From Flavobacterium chungbukense (GTDB lineage Bacteria > Bacteroidota > Bacteroidia > Flavobacteriales > Flavobacteriaceae): a DNA stretch of 64,000 nt. Positions 37,901-44,497 of this stretch are shown in pieces; position 1 is the stretch's first letter, and the number at the start of each line of letters is the position of its first letter. The stretch is taken from contig NZ_JAJGZV010000005.1 of assembly GCF_020805785.1 (NCBI RefSeq), positions 204,495-268,494 on the forward strand, in the 5' to 3' direction. Made by a program: the position numbers and the translations under genes. The notes beneath the pieces were generated by a model. The model did no database searches, was not told where the DNA came from, and saw only the letters and a program-made list of their open reading frames with translations.

Positions 37901-40624
37901 GCATCGCTTATCGGTTCTGATAAACTAAACGGCGTTCAGGCAGTTATCGGCACAAATGCAGGAGAAGTTGCCTTAACGGGAACAGCTCCAGCAGGATTGA
38001 CAATTAATGCAGACGGAACGGTGACTGTAGTCAAAGGCGTAAAAGCGGGAGACTACGATGTGGAATACACAATCTGCGACAACAACAATGCAGGAAACTG
38101 CTCAACGGTTACTTCGACTGTAACTGTGACAGCGGCTGACTTAGTTTCGAATTTAGATAATGCAGGTTCGGTAATCGGAGGAAATGCTTCCCAAACCCTT
38201 ATCAATGTTTTTGACAATGACACTAAAAACGGAGCAAAATTAGATCCGTCAGAAGTTAAACTGACAGCAGGCACAGACCCGAAAGGATTTTTAATAATCG
38301 ATGCAGACGGAAAAGCAGTTTTAGGCGCGAATGCTCCTGCAGGAAATTATGAGATCACTTATGAAATCTGTGAGCTTCTGAACCCTTCAAACTGCAGCAC
38401 AAATAAAGTTCAGGTTACGGTTACAGCACCGGTAATTGATGCAGTTTTAGATGTAATATCTTCTATCAATGGAAATATCGGAGGCACAACAGTTTCATTA
38501 ATTAAAAATGATACTTTAAATGGAAATCCAATCATTGCAGGAACAGCTGCGGGAGAAGTTAGATTTAATATTGTTGGAACACTTCCAGCAGGATTAACAT
38601 TAAACCCAGATTATACTATTACTGTTGCGCCAAATACGCCAGCAGGAAATTATAATGTAGAATACCGTATTTGTGACAATGTTAATTCAGGAAATTGTGA
38701 TTCAGTAATTACTGTGGTAACAGTTACAGGCGGAAATCTTATAGCAAATCAAGATATTGTTCCTTCAGTAGTTGGTTCAAATGTTCCTCAAACATTAATC
38801 AATGTTTTTGCGAATGATACTAAAAATGGAAATGCATTAGTACCTTCAGATGTAAATCTTTCAGTTACAGCCGCAGATCTAAAAAGATATTTAACTATAG
38901 ATGCAAATGGAAATGCAATATTAGCTCCAAATGCGCCAGCAGGAAATTATGAATTGACATATACAATCTGTGAGAAATTGAATCCAAGTAATTGCAGTTC
39001 AAACACAGTTAAAGTAATTGTTGATCTTCCAGTTATTGACGCAGTTGTAGACTCAATAACGCCAATTAATGGAAATATCGGAGGAACAACAGTTTCATTA
39101 ATTAAAAATGATACTTTAAATGGAAATCCAATAATTGCAGGAACAGCTGCAGGAGAAGTTACATTTAATATTGTTGGAACACTTCCAGCAGGATTAACAT
39201 TAAACCCAGATTATACTATTACTGTTGCCCCAAATACGCCAGCAGGAAATTATAATGTAGAATACCGTATTTGCGACAATGTTAATTCAGGAAATTGTGA
39301 TTCAGTAATCTCCGTAATTACAGTAACAGGTGGAAATCTGGTAGCAAATCAAGACATTGTATCTTCTGTAATTGCTTCAAATGTAGCGCAAACATTAAAC
39401 AATGTTTTTGCAAATGATACTAAAGATGGAAAAGCGCTGGTATCTTCAGATGTAAATCTTACTGTAGCGGTGGCAGATCCAAAAGGATATTTAACAGTTG
39501 ATGCAAACGGAAATGCAATATTAGCTCCAAATGCACCTGCAGGAGATTATGAATTGACTTATACAATCTGTGAGAAATTAAATCATTCAAACTGCAGTCA
39601 GGCTGTAGTTAAAGTTACAGTAATGAATAGAGTTGAACCAAGCCCTCCAACAACAAACGGAATTACATTAGGAGATGATAATAATGTTACTGCTGACGGA
39701 ATTAACGGTGCTCTGGAATTTGTTAATGTTTTAGAGAATGATTTTATAAACGGACAGCCAATCAATCCAGCAGACGTAACTATCAAACCATTAGGAAACA
39801 GTTCTTATTTTGAATGGAATGCAGACGGAACTGTAAATGTTAAGCCAAATACACCTGGAGGAAGTTACGCAATTACGTATCAGGTTTGCGAAAAAGCAAA
39901 TTCGACAAATTGTTCGACAGCGGTTTTAAATGTTTTTGTTGAAGTTCCAGCAATTGCAATTGTCAAAAAAGCAGAATTTAATGATGAAAACAATAGCGGC
40001 TTTGCCAATGCGGGAGAAACAATTACGTATACGTTTACAGTAACCAATACAGGAAATGTTCCGCTAAACAATGTAATAGTAAAAGATCCATTAACAGGAG
40101 TAGTGGTTTCTGGACAAGCAATTTCTTTGGCAGTTGGAGAATCTAACAGTTCTAATTTCTCGGCAGTTTACAAGATAACGCAAGAAGATATTAATCTTAC
40201 TAAAGTAACAAATCAAGCTACTGCGCAAGGAAGCAGTTCAAAAGGAGTTGTTGTAGAAGATTTGTCCGATCATTCAAGTAATACTGGAGATAACCCAACT
40301 GTAACAGAATTAGACGGATGCGCAATCAAAGTATTCAAAGCTTTCTCTCCAAATGGAGACAACAAGAATACAAGATTTTACATTAGAGGTATCGAATGCT
40401 ATCCGAATAATACAGTTGAAATTTATAACCGTTGGGGAGTATTGGTTTACAGTATAGATGGATATAATAACAATGACAGAGCTTTTGTTGGATATTCTAA
40501 CGGACGTTCTACAATTAAACAGACAGAGGGTCTTCCGGTAGGAACTTATTTCTACATCTTGAAATATCAAGATAATGCTAATGGACCACATCAGGAATCA
40601 GGTTACTTATATATCAACAAATAA
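31982..40624 (+). CDS. Giant T9SS type B surface adhesin with lectin-like domain and tandem repeats (SprB-like)
   Basis: The start is ATG at 31982; a TTG six bases earlier adds nothing. The 2880 residues comprise a signal peptide (about 1-31, ending TRAQ) and an L-type-lectin-like domain (about 32-300, with NGADGIAFILFD and YLGIGIDEYGNF). Ig-like and fibronectin III segments follow to about 890. Then come three repeats beginning VLTGSTICV, two HYR domains, and about eleven cadherin/Ig-like units of about 98 residues. A DUF11-type domain (about 2660-2760) precedes a CHU_C gliding-associated tail (FKAFSPNGDNKN, IYNRWGVLVY, PVGTYFYIL) that marks type B secretion. Predicted role: exported, cell-surface sugar-binding adhesin, possibly moved by the gliding machinery. 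Ligand unknown. Confidence 0.88.
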   Translation: MRNFTFKKFNLFKLFFLIFLFFITAQTRAQFPYSQSFKNSTAPGVLFGGEPVAFLTGGAGLRDGYNDANGSGYLRLTNRQGSQKGIVYSDMYSFPSAYGMTITFEYYTHSGNGADGIAFILFDATASPVAAGAFGGSLGYAQRNSETGFSKGYLGIGIDEYGNFSANNEGKSGGAPGGVLPSNVTLRGAGTGTSGYPHLISVKTTDLASSFNVAGGDRGATDNSKSGFRKMEVVLKPRADGGFFIDVYLTHGSVRELIINNYEYKTLAPSNLKFAISSSTGGSNNFHEIRNLNITVDKSTLLTPVANSDTFTGCIGLPATSGDITANDNGSVNTLGTINKSTVDLDPSVTGIQTSKTVADKGTFTYNSSTGAVTFTPLNNSVVGPVQINYTFNDTYDKTSNSSTITYNTYTAIANNTITAPSTSSFCTAPNDPGIITGSTATGGGSGLTYQWESSINNIDFNPIVGATSASYDPPSTSTTAYYRRVVSSTTCKDVSNTVSIVFGQASTPTATAATAITCNSFTANWNAVANATSYGLAVSRNSNFNTPEGDLDGRNLNSSSTSFNVTGLISGQTYYFRVLSYNSCGAGPTASNVITVTVGNGSVAGTISAAQTICSGTAPQDLTLTGYTGTIQWQSSANNSTFNDIIGATNAVLTSAQMGTLTANTYYRAVVKSGLCTAANSASVLITISPVPSLGTISQAAITCEGAPARINLKGLLPSTTSTIAYSIDGVAQTPVTGVAADGSGNGFFETGVLTAVNNGKTLRVTTVTTTNATPSCTSTVNRDVTLSINASSVGGTIASVAAICSGTSPANLVLSGNNGSVIRWQKSTDSGFSTRTDINITSTTLTSANIGNLTASTYFRAIVQNGDCAAVFSDAVLVTVNALPAVLSLTGSTICVLPGGNGTIASSTSASGISYQLYNSSNTAVQSAKSGNGSALTWTSLVAGNGYYVIGRNTTTSCTSTSGTVNVATNPNPDALVLTGSTICVSPGGNGTITSSTSATGINYQLYNSSNTAVQSAKSGNGSALTWTNLAAGTGYYVIGTNTTTTCSSTSNSVNVATTLNPTALVLTGSVICVSPGGNGTISSTTSVNNVSYQLFDSSDVTVQSAKSGNGSALTWTNLTAANGYYVVATNAANCTVKSNVVNITTNPNPTISIGGTLTDCLTTTLTTTTNASSPTYVWYKNNAIISNETSSSLVVNSDGDYKVKVTNTSTGCEATSAVSTVKVSDTEKPVKPVLADITAECSATVTAPTTTDNCSGTVTGTTSDPLTYSTQGNYTINWSFNDGNGNTETATQKVIIKDTQKPSITCPATVVVSADANSCTATSVILGSPVTSDNCGGTVTVTNNAPSSFPIGNTTVTWTATDAAGNTQTCTQTVTVNDTQKPSITCPATVVVSTDANSCVATGVTLGTPVTSDNCNGTVTVTNNAPSSFSIGNTTVTWTATDAAGNTQTCTQVVKVVGPIISDKDTASINGYNGGTAVSNVLSNDLLNCNAVVRNEVVLTLDSALPSVLTFDIVSGEVKVKANTPVGTYTFDYKICEVANTSNCNSATVEITVTAPAILAVKENLGPINGSIGGITASLIGSDKLNGVQAVIGTNAGEVALMGTAPAGLTVNSDGTVTVSKGVKAGDYDVEYTICDNNNAGNCSTVTSTVTVTAADLVANLDNAGSVIGGNASQTLINVFDNDTKNGAKLDPSEVKLTAGTDPKGFLTIDSDGKAVLGANAPAGNYEITYEICELLNPGNCSTNKVQVTVTAPVILAVKENLGPINGSIGGTTASLIGSDKLNGVQAVIGTNAGEVALTGTAPAGLTVNSDGTVTVSKGVKAGDYDVEYTICDNNNAGNCSTVTSTVTVTAADLVANLDNAGSVIGGNASQTLINVFDNDTKNGAKLDPSEVKLTAGTDPKGFLTIDADGKAVLGANAPAGNYEITYEICELLNPGNCNTNKVQVTVTAPAILAVKENLGPINGSIGGTTASLIGSDKLNGVQAVIGTNAGEVALTGTAPAGLTINADGTVTVVKGVKAGDYDVEYTICDNNNAGNCSTVTSTVTVTAADLVSNLDNAGSVIGGNASQTLINVFDNDTKNGAKLDPSEVKLTAGTDPKGFLIIDADGKAVLGANAPAGNYEITYEICELLNPSNCSTNKVQVTVTAPVIDAVLDVISSINGNIGGTTVSLIKNDTLNGNPIIAGTAAGEVRFNIVGTLPAGLTLNPDYTITVAPNTPAGNYNVEYRICDNVNSGNCDSVITVVTVTGGNLIANQDIVPSVVGSNVPQTLINVFANDTKNGNALVPSDVNLSVTAADLKRYLTIDANGNAILAPNAPAGNYELTYTICEKLNPSNCSSNTVKVIVDLPVIDAVVDSITPINGNIGGTTVSLIKNDTLNGNPIIAGTAAGEVTFNIVGTLPAGLTLNPDYTITVAPNTPAGNYNVEYRICDNVNSGNCDSVISVITVTGGNLVANQDIVSSVIASNVAQTLNNVFANDTKDGKALVSSDVNLTVAVADPKGYLTVDANGNAILAPNAPAGDYELTYTICEKLNHSNCSQAVVKVTVMNRVEPSPPTTNGITLGDDNNVTADGINGALEFVNVLENDFINGQPINPADVTIKPLGNSSYFEWNADGTVNVKPNTPGGSYAITYQVCEKANSTNCSTAVLNVFVEVPAIAIVKKAEFNDENNSGFANAGETITYTFTVTNTGNVPLNNVIVKDPLTGVVVSGQAISLAVGESNSSNFSAVYKITQEDINLTKVTNQATAQGSSSKGVVVEDLSDHSSNTGDNPTVTELDGCAIKVFKAFSPNGDNKNTRFYIRGIECYPNNTVEIYNRWGVLVYSIDGYNNNDRAFVGYSNGRSTIKQTEGLPVGTYFYILKYQDNANGPHQESGYLYINK
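34650..35450 (+). repeat. Three tandem repeats of about 267 bp inside the adhesin
   Basis: Units beginning near 34650, 34917 and 35184 encode a module starting LTGSTICVSPGGNGTI and containing QSAKSGNGSALTW. The units have diverged, more in the third copy. Confidence 0.8.
35884..36350 (+). repeat. Two tandem HYR-domain repeats (240-bp period) inside the adhesin
   Basis: ACTCAAAAACCATCAATTAC occurs at 35884 and 36124. Each unit encodes KPSITCPATVVVS, then SDNCxGTVTVTNNAPSSF and TWTATDAAGNTQTC, which are hyalin-repeat features. Confidence 0.85.
36659..38431 (+). repeat. Three near-identical 591-bp repeats (197 residues each) inside the adhesin
   Basis: Copies run 36659-37249, 37250-37840 and 37841-38431. 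Each encodes two related modules of about 98 residues: one starting AVKENLGPINGSIGGTTASL and one starting LDNAGSVIGGNASQTLINVF. Copies 1 and 2 are identical over at least 300 consecutive bases. Codon choice inside the repeats is more GC-rich than in the flanking parts of the gene. Confidence 0.95.
38432..39631 (+). repeat. Second repeat family, two copies of about 600 bp, inside the adhesin
   Basis: Copies start at 38432 and 39032. They share the two-module plan of the 591-bp repeats but have separate sequences (GNIGGTTVSLIKNDTLNGNP). The two copies are highly similar in their first half and more divergent in the second. Confidence 0.9.
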
Positions 40625-40632
40625 TATAGATT

Positions 40633-40660
40633 ACGGCTTAGTAAATCTAGGCCGTTTTTA
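40633..40660 (+). terminator. Hairpin with T run between adhesin and SprF-like gene
   Basis: ACGGCTTAG pairs with CTAGGCCGT (one G-T) around TAAAT and is followed by five T. In a single operon it could reduce transcription of the downstream partners relative to the adhesin. Confidence 0.65.
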
Positions 40661-40671
40661 AAGCTTTAAAA

Positions 40672-41583
40672 ATGAAAAGATTAATCATATTTTTTATGTT
40701 TTTTTCGATTGTGTCTAATGCGCAGCAAGATGCACAGTTTACACAATATATGTACAACACAATCGAAGTCAATCCAGCTTACGCAGGTTCTAGAGGGGTT
40801 TTGAGCGTTTTTGGTTTATACCGTACACAATGGGTAGGATTAGAAGGTGCGCCTCAAACAAGTACTTTTTCTGTAAATACACCTTTAAATAATAGTGATT
40901 TAGGACTTGGAGTTTCTTTAGTTAATGACAAAATTGGACCAACAACAGAAAATACTTTATCTGCCGATTTATCATATACAATTCCTACTTCAGAATCATG
41001 GAATTTGTCTTTTGGTATAAAAGGAACTGCAAACCTTTTCAATTTAGATGTGAATAAATTAAGCATGGAAGATCAAGATGATCAGCAGTTTCAAAACCTA
41101 AAAAATAAGTTTTCTCCAAATGTTGGAGCAGGACTTTATTTTCATTCAGACCGTGCTTATATCGGATTATCTGTTCCAAATTTTATAGAAACAAACCGTT
41201 ATGACTCAGATGATACGGCAATCTTTAAAGAAAAAATTAATTATTATTTGATAGCAGGATATGTATTTAATCTCGATCGATTAGAATATATTAAGTTCAA
41301 ACCAGCTTTAATGACTAAAATGGTAGAAGGAGCTCCTTTACAAGTCGATGTTTCAGGAAATTTTATGTTCAATGATAAATTTGTTTTAGGTCTTGCTTAT
41401 CGCTGGAGCGCTTCTGTAAGTGCAATGGCAGGATTTCAAGTTACAAAAGGAATGTATTTAGGTTACGGTTACGATCACGAAACTACACAATTAAAAAAAT
41501 ACAATTCTGGATCTCATGAAATCTTCTTAAGATTCGATTTCTTTAATAATTATAATAAAATGATATCTCCAAGGTTCTTTTAA
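40672..41583 (+). CDS. PorP/SprF family outer-membrane protein
   Basis: The 303-residue protein has a signal peptide (about 1-18, ending SNAQQ) and the PorP/SprF pattern: QDAQFTQYMYNTIEVNPAYAGS, repeated amphipathic strands, and a C-terminal LRFDFF segment expected for a beta-barrel. SprF-type proteins are needed for export or surface attachment of the CHU_C adhesin encoded just upstream; that pairing is well known for SprB/SprF of F. johnsoniae. It is therefore the probable dedicated partner of the 2880-residue adhesin. Its stop codon overlaps the ATG of the next gene by one base. Confidence 0.9.
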   Translation: MKRLIIFFMFFSIVSNAQQDAQFTQYMYNTIEVNPAYAGSRGVLSVFGLYRTQWVGLEGAPQTSTFSVNTPLNNSDLGLGVSLVNDKIGPTTENTLSADLSYTIPTSESWNLSFGIKGTANLFNLDVNKLSMEDQDDQQFQNLKNKFSPNVGAGLYFHSDRAYIGLSVPNFIETNRYDSDDTAIFKEKINYYLIAGYVFNLDRLEYIKFKPALMTKMVEGAPLQVDVSGNFMFNDKFVLGLAYRWSASVSAMAGFQVTKGMYLGYGYDHETTQLKKYNSGSHEIFLRFDFFNNYNKMISPRFF

Positions 41584-43601
41584 TGAAAACTATGAAACTC
41601 AAGAAAATAATTTTAATCGTTTTACTGTGTAACTTTTTTTCAAATGTGAATGCTCAAAAAACATTCACGAATATGAACGTAAAATACGCAGATAAAAAGT
41701 ATGAAGAATACGCTTACGCGGATGCTATAAAAGCGTATGAAAGCGTAATTGAACAAGAAAGTAATAACGAAGGCGTAGTAAAACGTCTGGCAAATTCATA
41801 TTATTTTAATGGAGAATTGACTAGTGCTTTAAAATGGTACAATCAATTATTTCAAATTAATGAAGACCAAGAATCAGAATATTTTTATCGTTATGCACAA
41901 TGTTTAAAATCGGCTGGAAATTATCGTAAATCTGATGAAGTTTTAGTGAAATTCAATCAAAAAGCTGTCTCAGAAAAAAGATCTGATTTAATTAGAAATG
42001 ACAAAAATTATCTGGAAGTAATAAAGGAAAATTCTGGGCGATTTCAAATTGGAGATGCAGGAGTTAATTCTCGTTTTTCAGATTATGGAAGCGCTGTTTA
42101 CAACAATAAAATAATTTTTACTTCTGCGCGAGATACAGGCGGAGTTGTTAAAACAAATTTTCAATGGACAAACAGATCTTTCTCTAGATTATACAGCGCT
42201 GTTTTATTGCCTGATGGAAGTATCGGAACGCCAGAACTTTTTATAAAAAGAAAAAAAGATAAGTTCAATGAATCTACACCAATTTTTACAAAAGATGGAA
42301 GAACAATGTATTTCACGCGAAATAATTTCACCGATGGAAAAAGAGGACAGAATGATAAAAATGTTACGCTTTTAAAATTGTATAAAGCAGATTTAATTGA
42401 TAACGAATGGAAGAACATCAGAGAACTTCCTTTTAATAGTGACCAATACAGTACTGCGCATCCTGCTTTAAGTATGGATGAGAAATTTTTATATTTCGCG
42501 TCAGATATGCCTGGAACATTTGGTCAGTCAGATATCTATAAAGTTGCTATTAATGAAGATGGCACTTTTGGAAAACCAGAAAACTTAGGTCCAGAAATTA
42601 ATACGGAAGGCAGAGAAACATTTCCTTTTATTTCTGGAGAAAATGAACTTTATTTCGCTTCAGATGGGCGTCCAGGTTTAGGCGGTTTGGATATTTTTGC
42701 TTCGAGAATAAAAGCAAACGGAAGTTATGATGAAGTTTTAAATATCGGAGAACCAGTAAATAGTAAGCAAGATGATTTTGCTTTCAGCATTGATAGTAGA
42801 ACTAGAAGCGGCTATTTTTCTTCAAACAGAGAAAGCAGCCAAGGTTTAGACGATATTTATAGATTTACAGAAACCAGAAGATTAATTTGTGAGCAGAATT
42901 TAACTGGAACAGTAACTGATTCTGAATCGAATGCAGTATTGGCAAATACAGCTCTGACTTTATTCAACGAAAAATTTGATCCGGTTGGAACAATTACCAC
43001 AGATGAAAAAGGGAATTATGTTTTTCCAACTGTAAAATGTGGTAAAAAATATACCATTAGAACGGCTAAAACAGATTATAATGCCAAAGAAGTTTCGGTA
43101 AACATTTTAAGAGATCAAGAAACTACTTTAATGATTGCTTTAAACAAAGTATTTGTTCCTTTAACAGCAAAAACCGTAGCCACTAAAAGAGTCAATATTA
43201 GTCCTGTAAAATTGGGCTCAATGAAAGTTGGAGTAGATGTAGCAAAACTTTTAAATCTTCCTATGAATTTTTTTGATTTAGGAAAAGCTACTATCAAAAA
43301 AACATCAGAACCGCAACTGATGAAAGTGGTAAATCTTTTAAAAGAATATCCAGACATGAAACTCGATATTCGTTCGCATACAGACAGCCGTTCTTCTTCA
43401 GAAAGCAATCAAATTCTTTCGGACATGAGAGCGTTGTCAACAAAAAAATGGCTAGTACAAAAAGGAATTAGTGAAGACCGATTATCAGCAAAAGGTTACG
43501 GAGAAACACAATTGGTAAATAAATGTGCAGATGGCGTAAAATGTACCGAACAACAACACATGCAAAATAGAAGAAGTGAATTTATTATTGTAGCAATGTA
43601 A
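41583..43601 (+). CDS. OmpA-family lipid/peptidoglycan-linked protein with PD40 repeats
   Basis: The 672-residue exported protein (signal about 1-24, ending NVNAQK) has TPR-like helices (about 25-150) and WD40/PD40 beta-propeller repeats (about 155-430), with FASDMPGTFGQSDIYK and FASDGRPGLGGLDIF. A carboxypeptidase-regulatory-like domain (about 440-515) and a C-terminal OmpA domain (about 555-672) follow. The OmpA part has NFFDLGKATI, LDIRSHTDSRSSSESN and AKGYGE. The OmpA domain should bind peptidoglycan. The domain order resembles PorE-type anchors of the type IX system. The one-base overlap with the SprF-like gene indicates translational coupling and joint function. Confidence 0.88.
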   Translation: MKTMKLKKIILIVLLCNFFSNVNAQKTFTNMNVKYADKKYEEYAYADAIKAYESVIEQESNNEGVVKRLANSYYFNGELTSALKWYNQLFQINEDQESEYFYRYAQCLKSAGNYRKSDEVLVKFNQKAVSEKRSDLIRNDKNYLEVIKENSGRFQIGDAGVNSRFSDYGSAVYNNKIIFTSARDTGGVVKTNFQWTNRSFSRLYSAVLLPDGSIGTPELFIKRKKDKFNESTPIFTKDGRTMYFTRNNFTDGKRGQNDKNVTLLKLYKADLIDNEWKNIRELPFNSDQYSTAHPALSMDEKFLYFASDMPGTFGQSDIYKVAINEDGTFGKPENLGPEINTEGRETFPFISGENELYFASDGRPGLGGLDIFASRIKANGSYDEVLNIGEPVNSKQDDFAFSIDSRTRSGYFSSNRESSQGLDDIYRFTETRRLICEQNLTGTVTDSESNAVLANTALTLFNEKFDPVGTITTDEKGNYVFPTVKCGKKYTIRTAKTDYNAKEVSVNILRDQETTLMIALNKVFVPLTAKTVATKRVNISPVKLGSMKVGVDVAKLLNLPMNFFDLGKATIKKTSEPQLMKVVNLLKEYPDMKLDIRSHTDSRSSSESNQILSDMRALSTKKWLVQKGISEDRLSAKGYGETQLVNKCADGVKCTEQQHMQNRRSEFIIVAM

Positions 43602-43917
43602 AATAACTTTCTTAAAAATTATTAAAACCCTTTTCTAAATTTTAGAAAAGGGTTTTTATTTTTTAAATATTTTTCTATAAATATTTCACCACTAAACAAT
43701 TTCAACTGATTAATGTTGAAAAATTTGTAAACGTTAAAAAATCTAATTTTCATCAAAAAACAATTCTAAAAAATTTCATTCTTTACACTATAATTTTGAA
43801 AATTTAAGTTCTCATGTATTATGTTTAAAATGAATAAGTTGGGTTTTTAAAAAATCGATTTCGTTGCAGATCGTGTTTGTTTTTATTATAACTTTATAAA
43901 CCTAAAAATTTTTCATT
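43602..43917 (+). other. 316-bp intergenic region
   Basis: It contains the terminator at 43625-43663, a candidate -7 element TAATTTTG at 43791-43798 and a 10-bp palindrome AAATCGATTT at 43852-43861. No coding sequence was found. A start near 43805 would give the CBS gene a leader of about 110 nt. Confidence 0.5.
43625..43663 (+). terminator. Terminator of the adhesin-SprF-OmpA operon
   Basis: AAACCCTTTTCTAAA pairs with TTTAGAAAAGGGTTT and is followed by a T-rich run. Confidence 0.85.
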
Positions 43918-44343
43918 ATGACTGTAGATCAAATACTTAAAGCAAAAGGAAGAAATGTCTATTCTATTTTCTCTAATTTAACTGTTTATGATGCCTTAAA
44001 GGTAATGGGAGAAAAGAATATTGGAGCAATTTTAATTATTGACGATACTGTTTTAAAAGGCATATTATCAGAAAGAGATTATGCTCGTAAAATTGTTTTA
44101 AAGGATAAATCTTCTAAAGAGACTTTGGTGCATGAGATTATGGAGAGTAATGTTTTTACAGTGAAACTTTCAGATAATCTTGAAGATTGTATGCAATTGA
44201 TGAGCGAAAAAAGAATACGACACCTGCCTGTTGTAGAAGATGAAACAGTTGTTGGGATAATTTCAATCAGCGATGTGGTTAAGGCGATTATAGAAACTCA
44301 AAAAGATACCATTCAACATTTGAATTCTTATATTTCTCAATAA
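43918..44343 (+). CDS. Stand-alone CBS-domain protein
   Basis: The 141 residues are two CBS domains and nothing else: about 1-65 (VYSIFSNLTVYDALKVMGEK, GILSERDYARKIV) and about 72-135 (HEIMESNVFTVKLSDNLEDC, VGIISISDVVKAI). CBS pairs bind adenine nucleotides and regulate partner proteins. This protein has no attached enzyme or transporter domain, so it must act in trans. It lies alone between terminators, upstream of the malic enzyme gene, which has its own promoter. No specific partner can be named. Confidence 0.9.
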   Translation: MTVDQILKAKGRNVYSIFSNLTVYDALKVMGEKNIGAILIIDDTVLKGILSERDYARKIVLKDKSSKETLVHEIMESNVFTVKLSDNLEDCMQLMSEKRIRHLPVVEDETVVGIISISDVVKAIIETQKDTIQHLNSYISQ

Positions 44344-44375
44344 AAAGGATATAATAAAGATAAAAATTTAAAACG

Positions 44376-44402
44376 AGTCCAATTTCTATTGGACTTTTTT
44401 TA
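44376..44402 (+). terminator. Terminator of the CBS-protein gene
   Basis: AGTCCAAT pairs with ATTGGACT around TTCT and is followed by a T run. Confidence 0.85.
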
Positions 44403-44465
44403 TTTCTGAAAATGGATTTTCCGAAAAGAAAATACTAAAAAGACGCCTTTTTCAAACAAGACTTA

Positions 44466-44473
44466 TATCTTTG
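44466..44473 (+). promoter_or_regulatory. -7 promoter element of the malic enzyme gene
   Basis: TATCTTTG matches TAnnTTTG, 24 bp before the ATG at 44498. A clear -33 TTTG is missing. Confidence 0.5.
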
Positions 44474-44497
44474 TAAGCTAGAATAAAAGCTAAAATA

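Noticed and set aside
36871..38274. Three identical minus-strand open frames of 73 codons at 591-bp intervals
   Set aside because: They are antisense shadows of the adhesin repeats; their regular spacing simply reflects the repeat period.
36659..38431. CRISPR-like array, considered because of regular repeats
   Set aside because: The units are 591 bp long, in frame and coding throughout. There are no short repeats with unique spacers and no cas genes nearby.
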